The notes under the pieces are model-generated. The model was given only the letters and a program-made list of their open reading frames with translations, was not told the origin of the DNA and did no database searches. The position numbers and the translations under genes are program-made. Shown here in pieces: positions 1 through 6,927 of a stretch of 7,423 bases of DNA. This DNA is from an uncultured Muribaculaceae bacterium (GTDB lineage: Bacteria > Bacteroidota > Bacteroidia > Bacteroidales > Muribaculaceae): contig CAJUDL010000083.1 in the NCBI GenBank assembly GCA_910585285.1, forward strand, positions 506 to 7,928, written 5' to 3'. The first letter of the stretch is position 1; every line of letters begins with the position of its first letter.

Positions 1-1934
1 CGGAAATTATTATCAACATGCTCTTTGCAAATCTCATTTATTCTTCTGAGATTATATGTCATTGACATCGCCATATTATTGCTGAGATGAAACCATGTAT
101 TTTTTTCAATAGCAATCTCCGGTTTTACTTTGCGAAGACATAGCGTAAGCTTTCTACGCTGCCCTTTAAGCACATCCTTCTCAGCTACGAGTGCTTTCTC
201 AGCTTTCGAGAGTAACTTGGAATTATCATTTATAAAGCCATCGGTTACAAGTCTGTAGTTCTCACCTGCAAATTGCAGAAACATTTTCTCTTTTTCATTG
301 ACATAGACAAGAAACAGACGCCAGACCTCATCAATGTTCTCGGTTGAAAGAATAGTTTGGAACAACGTTTCCTTATCCTCATTTTTTTGTTTTTTACGAA
401 ACCTGATATTACTACGGATTAGAAGAACAACTGCAATCACACCTCCGGCAATCATCACAGGAATACCTCCCATGTGCATGGCACAAACCACCAGACCGGC
501 TCCGATAAAAGCAAAACCGGCTGTGATGAACCATCCTCCAATCACAGAAATTACACCGGTGATGCGGAATACGGCACTCTCCCTCCCCCATGCCCGGTCG
601 GCAAGCGATGTACCCATAGCGACCATAAACGTGACAAATGTTGTTGACAACGGAAGTTTTAAGGAAGTACCAAACGCAATAAGCATACTCGCGATCATTA
701 GATTCACAGCACCTCTCACAAGATCGAATGCCGCTCCATCTTCTTCTTGTGTAACACTGTTATCCATCCGTCTTCTCACCCAGCGCTTCACACTCTCGGG
801 AGTATGTTGACTAACCCAGTAATATGAATTCAGTGCCATTCTAACAACACCCCTGCCAATACGTGAAGAACCGAAAAGCTCCTCTCCCTGACTTTTTGAA
901 CTAAGACCGACAGTGGTCTTAGTTACCTGTCGCGCTTTCTTAGAAGTGGCAAGCGACACAACCATGATCATGCCTGCTCCTACCAGAAAATAAATTGGAG
1001 TATTAGCTGATTGATTGAGTACGCCCATCATATGCGATTGCGCATCACCCCCACCTGCTGCGGCATAATCCTGATAAGAAGCAAGTGCCGTCAACGGCAC
1101 TCCTATGAAGTTTACAAGATCATTCCCTGCAAACGCCATGGCAAGTGAAAATGTGCCTATAAGCACCACAACTTTGAAAACATTTATTTTTAAAAGATAC
1201 AACACCTGTGCAATAAGAGTGAAAATGACAAAAGATGACGCAAGAATCAATGCTGTGTGCGTATTGATCCAAAGCTTCAGTTCCGGTGTCATTATCGTGA
1301 GATCCTTTATTCCCTTTAAAAGCATGAAATAAACTATGGCGGTACAGGCTACTCCTCCGAACAATCCAACCTTCCATTTCAGTTTGCTCTTATATTCGAA
1401 AGTGAACAAGAGTCGCGCAAGAAATTGCACGACCGTTCCAAATATGAATGCTATCGCCACAGACAGGAATATTCCCACTATCACAGACAACGCTTTCTCT
1501 GCATTAAGCAAATCTCCCAGCCCCAGCGTGGATTCCGGAGCAGCCATTTTGAAGAGAGCTACAACAAACGTTGCTCCGAGCAACCCGAAAACGAGAGATA
1601 TAGTGGTGGATGTGGGCATTCCCAAAGAATTGAAGATATCAAGAAGTATGATGTCTGTTACCATGACAGCCATAAAAATGGCGATTACATCATAAAAAGA
1701 CAGACTCTCCGGACGGAATATCCCGTTTCTCGCCACATCCATCATTCCGTTGCTCATCGCAGCACCTATGAAGACACCGGCAGACGCAACTATTATAATA
1801 GTCTTGAATGTCGCAGCCTTTGAACCAACGGCAGAGGTAAGAAAATTAACTGCATCATTACTGACTCCTACCGATAGATCAAAAACGGCAAGAAGAAACA
1901 GAAAAACAACTATCCCTAAAAACAATATGTCCAT
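1..1934 (-). CDS. PiT-family inorganic phosphate transporter with cytosolic C-terminal tail (3'-truncated by window edge)
   Basis: My own translation of the minus strand from ATG at 1932-1934 stays open for 644 codons to the window edge, so the C-terminus is missing. It is an inner-membrane PiT (PF01384-type) carrier, a family that takes up phosphate with a cation. The family's duplicated signature is visible: SNDAVNF at residues 25-31 and GNDLVNF at 270-276. Each repeat also has a matching proline/serine/threonine motif, GMPTSTT at 105-111 and LPLSTT at 427-432. About ten or more hydrophobic segments span residues 1-505. A positively charged linker (RSNIRFRKKQK, about 507-517) leads into a polar, helix-rich tail of at least 130 residues resembling the PhoU-like tail of long Bacteroidetes PiT proteins; that assignment is from memory of the family. 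A long loop at 330-400 separates the two halves. No in-frame ATG lies close upstream and no Shine-Dalgarno sequence is evident. No Pho-box-like site was recognised. The family call is very secure; substrate and coupling ion are inferred. Confidence 0.95.
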   Translation of the reverse strand, partial: MDILFLGIVVFLFLLAVFDLSVGVSNDAVNFLTSAVGSKAATFKTIIIVASAGVFIGAAMSNGMMDVARNGIFRPESLSFYDVIAIFMAVMVTDIILLDIFNSLGMPTSTTISLVFGLLGATFVVALFKMAAPESTLGLGDLLNAEKALSVIVGIFLSVAIAFIFGTVVQFLARLLFTFEYKSKLKWKVGLFGGVACTAIVYFMLLKGIKDLTIMTPELKLWINTHTALILASSFVIFTLIAQVLYLLKINVFKVVVLIGTFSLAMAFAGNDLVNFIGVPLTALASYQDYAAAGGGDAQSHMMGVLNQSANTPIYFLVGAGMIMVVSLATSKKARQVTKTTVGLSSKSQGEELFGSSRIGRGVVRMALNSYYWVSQHTPESVKRWVRRRMDNSVTQEEDGAAFDLVRGAVNLMIASMLIAFGTSLKLPLSTTFVTFMVAMGTSLADRAWGRESAVFRITGVISVIGGWFITAGFAFIGAGLVVCAMHMGGIPVMIAGGVIAVVLLIRSNIRFRKKQKNEDKETLFQTILSTENIDEVWRLFLVYVNEKEKMFLQFAGENYRLVTDGFINDNSKLLSKAEKALVAEKDVLKGQRRKLTLCLRKVKPEIAIEKNTWFHLSNNMAMSMTYNLRRINEICKEHVDNNF

Positions 1935-1991
1935 AATTCCACGATAAAATGAATATATTTAAGTTTCGCAAGCTTCAACTTAAAGTTTAAG

Positions 1992-2101
1992 AGTTTATAA
2001 GTTTAAAAGTTTATCAGATGCGAATATGACAGAGTTTTTATTTATTCGCATCAAACAAATAAACTCATAAACTGCGCGAAGCGCGATTAAACTTATAAAC
2101 T
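1992..2101. repeat. Nested imperfect inverted repeat (cruciform or long stem-loop)
   Basis: Three pairs of perfectly complementary arms lie inside one another. The outer pair is 15 nt: AGTTTATAAGTTTAA at 1992-2006 and its complement at 2087-2101. The middle pair is 7 nt: AGTTTAT at 2008-2014 with ATAAACT at 2059-2065. The inner pair is 10 nt: GATGCGAATA at 2017-2026 with TATTCGCATC at 2043-2052, around a 16-nt loop. The right side carries an extra 21 nt (2066-2086) that includes a small GC hairpin, GCGC-GAA-GCGC, at 2074-2084. Possible roles are transcription termination after the beta-barrel gene, transcript stabilisation or a repeat-family insertion; the sequence does not decide between them. 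Confidence 0.75.
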
Positions 2102-2239
2102 TCAACTTTACGCTTGCGTAAGTTGAATGAATGTGTTTAATCAAGTTCTCGTGCAAATTTCATGTAATAATGTTTCCTAAAGATGTTGTTTCTGTTAAGT
2201 TTTTATTAATTCAACTTACGCAACCGTAAAGTTGAGGTT
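2098..2239. repeat. Pair of 30-nt inverted, self-complementary repeats flanking 82 bp (REP- or MITE-like)
   Basis: The unit at 2098-2127 and the reverse complement of 2210-2239 agree at 28 of 30 positions by hand alignment. Their inner 14 nt, TTGCGTAAGTTGAA at 2114-2127 and its complement at 2210-2223, are identical. Each unit is also nearly palindromic: TTCAACTT pairs with AAGTTGAA and ACGC with GCGT around a bulged T in the first copy. Between them lie 82 bp (2128-2209) with no ORF of note. The arrangement is like a short non-autonomous element or a paired REP sequence. I could not define a target-site duplication, and no transposase is present. The right-hand unit begins 23 bp after the beta-barrel stop codon, so it could also serve as an end-of-transcript hairpin, although no clear U-tract follows. 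Confidence 0.7.
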
Positions 2240-2261
2240 CATTAATAACGCAGCATGTAGT

Positions 2262-4352
2262 TTATTTCAATATGCCTGAGGCGGCAGAGCCTGACACTCC
2301 CGGTTCATTATCTCTTTTTACTTTTTTACCGAATCCGAAAGTGTATGTTGCCGATAATTGTATCAACGCATGACTCTGACCGTTATAAAACTTCTCAAAT
2401 GTATCATACCATTTACTTTGCATCTCTTGAGTGGCACTTTGCCAGTTCCAACGCGTAAGATTAATAATATTAGCTCTTATATTCCAATTCGAATTTGACC
2501 AACCTACCGTTATATACCAGTCATTTTTATTTTTAACCCATATCCCATTCATACAACCGTCGGCACTTGCATTGTCAGAAATATATGTTAATGAGAAGTT
2601 CCAGTTTTTAAGATAATATTGAACACGGGCATACCAATCTATAAAAGAATGATCAATGTCATAGGGCACTCCGTTATGATTGAGAACATGTCCTACCTGA
2701 CCGGTAAACACAAGCGTGCGGTTAAGAAAATATAAAGTGCCCGTAATTCCGTATTTTCCCTGTGCATAGCTTCCCATAGGCTGTTTTATTGTGCGCACAA
2801 TGCTTGTGGATGTTGCCTCATAGTCGAAAGCATATCTATTATCAACCATCCATGCCCAACCAAATGCACTCAGACTGCAATTGTTGTTGGGCAACCAGGT
2901 ATATCTCAAATCAACATCATAACTCTTGAATGGAACCAGATTCGGATTTCCTGTATATTTCAAGAAAGGGGTTGACTGAATTATGTTTGTGCTTTTATAA
3001 CTTGCGGAGGGCGACCAAGTGCTATAATGAAATGTAGTGGAAAACGAATGCTTTTCTTTGAATCCATACTGCAAAGAAAGATCAAACCACGGAGCAGAGG
3101 GATTATCGCTAAAATCACCAAACTGCATTTTTTCCCAATCCCATCCGAAACCTGTAGAGCCATAAAAATTACCGATGCTGACGTTATATGTAGCTCCAAT
3201 GCCGATTCGAGATGATTTTGATTTATCCAAAGATGTTGCCGTTCCGGAGTATTTAGTGCGGTTATATTCATATGCTCCTCTCACAATGGCGAGAATATTG
3301 CCAAACTTGCCGAAACTATGATTAAATTTTAAATCTGCCTTTATCTGATTGGTATTATCGACAGCGCCATTAAGAATAGGTGAATACCCGTTTTCGATAT
3401 AAGATGTATTTTGTTCTGTATGCGAATATGTGTATGAAGGTGTGAAGGTAATGGAATTATTCTTTGGAAGAGTAAAGAAATAGTATCCGTTATATGATAT
3501 AAATTTAGCGGAATTATCAAGGGTTGACGAATATTCAGATGCCGGAAAAATAGAAGAGGAATACAACACTTCTCCGGCGCGATCAGAACGGGGAATGCGA
3601 TTTATACTTCCGTTGATCTGAGATGACGCTTGAATCTTCGGAGAATTATATGTTGCCTTGAATGCAACAAAATAATTCTGTCTTTTTTCCTTAGATGATT
3701 TGGTATTGGAATATCTGTCGAAGATTCTGACAGTTCCATCTTCCTGTGGCAACCTATATGTTTCCGTAAGCTCGGAACCGTAATGATCGTTATCCATATT
3801 CCATCCATATCCCATAAGATCATATGTCATTTTCTTATACTGGAATCTTATATTCCCGAGAAGCTGTTCGGAATAACTAAGCAAATTGGCATGTCCGAAT
3901 CCTTTGATATAACCTCCGTATTCATATTTTGCCATAATGTAATTGACCACGTACTGATTTCCTTGTAAGCGGGGATCGGATGGATATTCATAATACTCTA
4001 CCCTTTTCACATCAGCCATGCGCATGGCTTTTAAATCATTATCTGATGCCGGGATAAAGTCAATGAAGACAGCAACATTCTTACCGGAATTAGTCTCTAT
4101 ACGCCCGTCAGCCATAACCCTCAGTTGAGGTATACCCATTCTCTCGATCAACTCGGCACCGGTCTGCGAAGCATTCTTTTGCCTGGTGGTCGGAATGAAT
4201 GTTGATTTCTGCGCCGAAGTTTGTTGGAGGGTTGCCTCAACAATAATTTCTTCAAGTTCTTTGGTTTTAATACTATCAGTCACCTCCGACTGAGCCATTG
4301 AAGCAGTAGCAACCGTAGCACACAATAACGATGCGAGGATTTGGGATTTCAT
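2262..4352 (-). CDS. Outer-membrane beta-barrel protein, TonB-receptor-like (OMP beta-barrel family)
   Basis: This 696-residue protein starts with a clear Sec signal peptide: MKSQ, a hydrophobic stretch at residues 5-17, then a signal peptidase I site around SMA-Q (20/21). There is no lipobox cysteine. Residues 33-40 (LEEIIVEA) resemble the 'LEEVVVTA' stretch that opens plug domains in Bacteroidetes TonB-dependent receptors. Residues 45-145 look like a reduced plug, with GRIETNSGKNVAVFID and VKRVEYYEYPSDPR. From about 146 to 675 the sequence alternates aromatic and polar residues as transmembrane beta strands do, ending in LIQLSATYTFGFG. A hydrophilic tail (about 676-696, ending GSAASGILK) follows the last strand. 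This matches the OMP_b-brl_3-type family as I know it, which usually also carries an N-terminal carboxypeptidase-regulatory-like domain; that domain is absent here. Substrate is unknown. It lies 117 bp downstream of the kinase gene, on the same strand, so it is probably co-transcribed with or controlled by the two-component system. Confidence 0.88.
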   Translation of the reverse strand: MKSQILASLLCATVATASMAQSEVTDSIKTKELEEIIVEATLQQTSAQKSTFIPTTRQKNASQTGAELIERMGIPQLRVMADGRIETNSGKNVAVFIDFIPASDNDLKAMRMADVKRVEYYEYPSDPRLQGNQYVVNYIMAKYEYGGYIKGFGHANLLSYSEQLLGNIRFQYKKMTYDLMGYGWNMDNDHYGSELTETYRLPQEDGTVRIFDRYSNTKSSKEKRQNYFVAFKATYNSPKIQASSQINGSINRIPRSDRAGEVLYSSSIFPASEYSSTLDNSAKFISYNGYYFFTLPKNNSITFTPSYTYSHTEQNTSYIENGYSPILNGAVDNTNQIKADLKFNHSFGKFGNILAIVRGAYEYNRTKYSGTATSLDKSKSSRIGIGATYNVSIGNFYGSTGFGWDWEKMQFGDFSDNPSAPWFDLSLQYGFKEKHSFSTTFHYSTWSPSASYKSTNIIQSTPFLKYTGNPNLVPFKSYDVDLRYTWLPNNNCSLSAFGWAWMVDNRYAFDYEATSTSIVRTIKQPMGSYAQGKYGITGTLYFLNRTLVFTGQVGHVLNHNGVPYDIDHSFIDWYARVQYYLKNWNFSLTYISDNASADGCMNGIWVKNKNDWYITVGWSNSNWNIRANIINLTRWNWQSATQEMQSKWYDTFEKFYNGQSHALIQLSATYTFGFGKKVKRDNEPGVSGSAASGILK

Positions 4353-4469
4353 AAGTACGGATTGAAATTTAGAAGCTGTTTATTTATCCAACTTTAGAGT
4401 AATCTCTTCTGCAGGCGGATATTTATTATACTCCAAACATTACCGTTTGTGACAGCTCCTGAATTTTCC

Positions 4470-5861
4470 CTACTTAAGGTTGAAATAGAATGTAACGCCA
4501 TTATTGCTGACAACGCGGATATCGCCGCCATGGAGATTAATGGCATTCTTGACAATTGAAAGACCAAGACCGGTTCCGCCGGCTTCGCGCGAACGCCCGG
4601 CATCTATACGATAAAATCTCTCGAAGATATGAGGTAAATGCTCCGGAGCAATGCCACAACCATCATCCGACACTTCAAAATTCCCCTCCTTATCTCCTTT
4701 CACCTCGATTTTTTCTCCTCCACTATAGGCGATTGCATTATCAATAAGATTTCTGAACACAGAATCCAGCAATGGTTTATTGCCTTTCACCGTTATCTCC
4801 GGCATATCCAGAATAATCCTCATAGATGTTCTTGCCTGCTCTTCGTCAACAATCTCCTTCACAAGTTCGGTGAGATTGATTTCCTCTTTGGAAATCATTT
4901 CCGCACCCTCATCCATTCGAGTGATTGCTGAAACATCCTTCAATAAAGATTCAAGTCTGCGTGCATTAACATAAATTCTTTCGATAAATTCTTTTTTTCT
5001 CACTTCATCCATCTCCGGATGGTCACGCAAAAGGTCGAGAGCAACAAGAATCGACGCCACAGGAGTCTTCAGTTCATGATTGATATTATTTGTAAGCTGT
5101 TTTTTCAACCGTATTTTATCACGTTCCTGTCTGATCGCCTCTCTATGGCGCTCATCTCTTTGCGCATACAGTCTGACTATATGACTGGCAATACTGCCAA
5201 GTTCATCATCGGGAAAAGCCTCGTCATCATATATTTTTTCTCCACGTTCCGCTTTTTCCGCAAACCTGTTGAGACGTTCAATACTTGTGGAAATCTTTCT
5301 TGTAGCCCAGTAAGCAATCAGACTCATCAGCAAAGTCAAGCCCCCCATAATCCATATCAAAGTACGGTCTGCCGCAAGAAAATCATCAAGAGAATGATTA
5401 TAAGGGGCAGCAGAACGAACCACGATACCGTTATCCCCGAGTTGGGCGGAGTAGAAATAATTTATGTCATCACTCTCCGAATGTCTGGCAGTTGCGTGAC
5501 CTTTCCCATATTGACGTGCCATGACCACCTCCGGTCTCGTGCTGTGATCAGAAGAAGGAAACGGAGTGCGGTCATTATTATCATAAATAACTTTTCCGGT
5601 GTGGTCGATCAAGGTAAACCTCAATTCTTCAATTGGAGCATCTATACGCGAAACTATCTGCTCTACACTCTCTCCGCTTCTCAGCTCCTCTATAATACGG
5701 GAGTTGTACATCTGTAGCTGGGTGTCGAGCAATGACGTTTTGAATTGACGTTCACGATCATATTGAAATATCATGAATCCTCCAACCAGCACCCAGCAAA
5801 TGGCGAGCACCATTATAAATATGCGCGTGTGGAAATTAGATTTCATTCCATCCATACCCAT
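4470..5861 (-). CDS. Membrane sensor histidine kinase of a two-component system
   Basis: This is a 463-residue inner-membrane kinase expected to autophosphorylate on histidine and pass the phosphate to the regulator encoded just upstream. Transmembrane segment 1 is at about residues 13-33 and segment 2 at about 166-186. They enclose a periplasmic sensor region of about 130 residues that I do not recognise as a named ligand domain. A HAMP-like linker (about 187-240) leads to the HisKA helix with NINHELKTP, whose phosphoacceptor is H262. The ATPase domain has the N box NLIDNAIAYS (371-380), G1 box SDDGCGI (398-404), F box IFERFYRID (412-420) and G2 box GGTGLGLSIV (428-437). All catalytic motifs are intact. 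The start is uncertain: Met1, Met3 and Met6 are close together, and Met6 (ATG at 5844-5846) begins the typical MKSNFHTRIF lead-in. The first ATG gives a 26-nt overlap with the regulator gene and Met6 gives 11 nt, so translational coupling is likely. Confidence 0.95.
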   Translation of the reverse strand: MGMDGMKSNFHTRIFIMVLAICWVLVGGFMIFQYDRERQFKTSLLDTQLQMYNSRIIEELRSGESVEQIVSRIDAPIEELRFTLIDHTGKVIYDNNDRTPFPSSDHSTRPEVVMARQYGKGHATARHSESDDINYFYSAQLGDNGIVVRSAAPYNHSLDDFLAADRTLIWIMGGLTLLMSLIAYWATRKISTSIERLNRFAEKAERGEKIYDDEAFPDDELGSIASHIVRLYAQRDERHREAIRQERDKIRLKKQLTNNINHELKTPVASILVALDLLRDHPEMDEVRKKEFIERIYVNARRLESLLKDVSAITRMDEGAEMISKEEINLTELVKEIVDEEQARTSMRIILDMPEITVKGNKPLLDSVFRNLIDNAIAYSGGEKIEVKGDKEGNFEVSDDGCGIAPEHLPHIFERFYRIDAGRSREAGGTGLGLSIVKNAINLHGGDIRVVSNNGVTFYFNLK

Positions 5862-6504
5862 AACCCGACCTTGATATTATATTTTTACCATATGGCGATA
5901 TCTTCCCCCTTAATCTGGTGATATGCACATCAACCGACCTGTCGGTCACAATAGTCTTTTCGGGCCAAATTCGTTGAAGAAGTTCTTCACGGGTGAATAT
6001 ACGGTCTTTGTTTTCAAGCAAAAGGGCAAGTATCTCAAATTCCTTTCTTGGCAATTTGAGTGCATTTCCGTCAACCATGCAAACCAAAGAATTTCTGTCG
6101 CAAGAGATGCCGGAAGAATGTTTCCTCTTTGAAGACCTGCGCAAAACAGCCTCTATGCGGGCTATCACATTGCGGATTGAATATGGTTTCACGATATAAT
6201 CGTCAGCACCTAAATTCAGACCCGTCACCATATCTTCCTCTGAATCCTTGGCAGTAAGAAAAATGATTGGAATATCAGATGTCTTGACATCTTGTGCGAG
6301 GATCTGCGCCAACTCCATTCCCGACATACCGCCCATCATAATGTCAAGCAATATGAGATCGATACCCGAAAGATCTGATTGTAGCACCTCCTCACCGCTT
6401 GCAAAGGCGGTGACACTATATCCTTCAAATTCAAGATACGTTTTAAGACCCTCCCTAAGAGTTTCCTCATCGTCCACAACCAATATCCTATGCGCAGTTT
6501 CCAT
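5836..6504 (-). CDS. OmpR/PhoB-family response regulator
   Basis: This 222-residue cytoplasmic DNA-binding regulator is the expected partner of the overlapping histidine kinase. The receiver domain (about residues 5-120) has the acidic pair D11/D12, the phosphoacceptor D54 in ILLDIMM, the switch threonine T84 in FLTAKD and the conserved lysine K106 in IVKPY. The C-terminal winged-helix domain (about 125-222) shows the family's LPRKEFEILALLLE, FTREELLQRIW, the recognition-helix region TDRSVDVHITRLRGKI and the terminal GYGYGW. Length and domain order are normal for the family and no key residue is missing. The ATG at 6502-6504 lies 35 bp downstream of a consensus -7 box at 6539-6546, which supports this start. 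It is the first gene of the apparent regulator-kinase-barrel operon. It does not look like Bacteroides RprY as I remember that sequence, so no symbol is given. Confidence 0.96.
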   Translation of the reverse strand: METAHRILVVDDEETLREGLKTYLEFEGYSVTAFASGEEVLQSDLSGIDLILLDIMMGGMSGMELAQILAQDVKTSDIPIIFLTAKDSEEDMVTGLNLGADDYIVKPYSIRNVIARIEAVLRRSSKRKHSSGISCDRNSLVCMVDGNALKLPRKEFEILALLLENKDRIFTREELLQRIWPEKTIVTDRSVDVHITRLRGKISPYGKNIISRSGYGYGWNEI

Positions 6505-6538
6505 CGTCTATATTCGTTACTTGCGTGTATCAATAATA

Positions 6539-6546
6539 CAAATTTA
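6539..6546 (-). promoter_or_regulatory. Predicted -7 box (TAAATTTG) for the regulator-kinase-barrel operon
   Basis: Read on the minus strand, this is TAAATTTG, a full match to the Bacteroidetes sigma-ABfr -7 consensus TAnnTTTG. Transcription would begin a few bases further on, about 30 bp before the regulator ATG. A TTTG -33 element at the usual spacing is not present, so promoter strength or dependence on an activator is open. Confidence 0.5.
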
Positions 6547-6570
6547 GATAAAAATCCAGAAATTTTTATC

Positions 6571-6578
6571 TAAATTTG
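6571..6578 (+). promoter_or_regulatory. Predicted -7 box (TAAATTTG) for the TSCPD gene
   Basis: TAAATTTG on the plus strand matches the Bacteroidetes -7 consensus TAnnTTTG. It ends 41 bp before the ATG at 6620, leaving room for a short 5' leader. As on the other side of the inverted repeat, no TTTG -33 element lies at the standard distance. Confidence 0.5.
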
Positions 6579-6619
6579 CATCGTTAAAATAAAATGTAAC
6601 AAAAACGTAATATAATACG

Positions 6620-6868
6620 ATGAAATATCAGTATCTAACTACCGGCACATGTTCACGCATAATTGACTTCGAAGTAGAAAACGGCATTGTAAAAGATGTC
6701 GTCTTCACCGGTGGATGTCACGGCAACCTGCAAGGCATTGGAGCCCTTGTAAAAGGTATGAAAATAGAAGATGTCATCTCCAAACTCGAAGGCATCCGTT
6801 GCCGCGAAAAACCAACCTCCTGCCCGACCAGCTCGCCCAGGCCCTCAAAGGCATCCAATAAGCAATGA
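6620..6868 (+). CDS. Small TSCPD-domain protein, apparently frameshifted near its 3' end
   Basis: Residues 1-69 match the stand-alone TSCPD family (PF12637/TIGR03905-like proteins of about 80 residues). This domain is also found at the C-terminus of some ribonucleotide reductases; the function of the stand-alone form is not established. Visible landmarks are GTCSR (C11), the core GGCHGNLQGIGALVKGM at 31-47 (C33), GIRC (C61) and KPTSCP (C68). The four cysteines could bind a metal; this is inference. After SCP (residue 69) the annotated frame reads TSSPRPSKASNKQ, which is unlike the family. Shifting frame at the C run 6823-6825 gives DQLAQALKGIQ followed by TAA at 6859-6861, which is the family-like ending and would make an 80-residue protein. 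One C therefore appears to be missing. This may be a real mutation with mild effect or a sequencing or assembly error. No Shine-Dalgarno sequence is visible, as is common in this phylum. Confidence 0.85.
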   Translation: MKYQYLTTGTCSRIIDFEVENGIVKDVVFTGGCHGNLQGIGALVKGMKIEDVISKLEGIRCREKPTSCPTSSPRPSKASNKQ

Positions 6869-6927
6869 GATAGCAGGCATATCAAGTAAGCATACTTTGG
6901 ATGCCGACAGGGATTCATTGGTCTTGG

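Larger units (their letters stand above)
1935..2261. other. Gene-free, repeat-rich spacer between beta-barrel gene and phosphate transporter gene
   Basis: Both flanking genes run on the minus strand, so this 327-bp spacer must hold the 3' end of the beta-barrel transcript and probably the promoter of the PiT gene. It has no convincing coding sequence. It is AT-rich and dominated by inverted repeats, listed separately. The heptamer ATAAACT occurs five times: as AGTTTAT at 1992-1998 and 2008-2014, and as ATAAACT at 2059-2065, 2067-2073 and 2095-2101. I could not find a -33/-7 pair with proper spacing for the PiT gene. Confidence 0.8.
6539..6578. repeat. Perfect 17-bp inverted repeat in divergent promoter region
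   Basis: CAAATTTAGATAAAAAT at 6539-6555 is exactly complementary to 6562-6578, with a 6-nt spacer CCAGAA. It sits between the divergent regulator (start 6504) and TSCPD (start 6620) genes. Being upstream of both genes, it is not placed as a terminator. Its outer 8 nt on each side form a TAAATTTG promoter box, so the symmetry probably reflects paired promoters, a dimeric regulator site, or both. Confidence 0.85.

Noticed and set aside
334..1947. Several plus-strand open frames of 65-158 codons
   Set aside because: They lie antisense to the PiT gene, whose minus-strand frame is uninterrupted and carries clear family motifs. The plus-strand translations have no recognisable domain and are shadows.
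2137..2163. Minus-strand 8-codon mini-ORF (MKFARELD) upstream of the phosphate transporter
   Set aside because: It is too short and lies within the repeat pair about 200 bp from the PiT start. There is no ribosome-binding signal or attenuator-like partner hairpin to support a leader peptide.
1992..2239. CRISPR array
   Set aside because: The repeats are inverted, few and unequally spaced, with no regular direct repeats or spacers and no cas genes.
4353..4469. A promoter for the beta-barrel gene in the kinase-barrel gap
   Set aside because: TTTG (4434-4437, minus) and a TAAAGTTG near-match (4389-4396, minus) are present but 37 nt apart, too far for a -33/-7 pair. A separate promoter cannot be supported.
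5019..5717. A 232-codon plus-strand frame
   Set aside because: It is antisense to the sensor and HisKA part of the histidine kinase. It has low-complexity composition, no family resemblance and no promoter signal, so it is a shadow despite its length.
6539..6578. The 17-bp inverted repeat read as a rho-independent terminator
   Set aside because: It lies between two divergently transcribed gene starts, the stem is almost entirely A/T, and no gene ends toward it.
6718..6918. A 66-codon minus-strand frame opposite the TSCPD gene
   Set aside because: It overlaps the recognisable TSCPD coding sequence in antisense and has no family resemblance.
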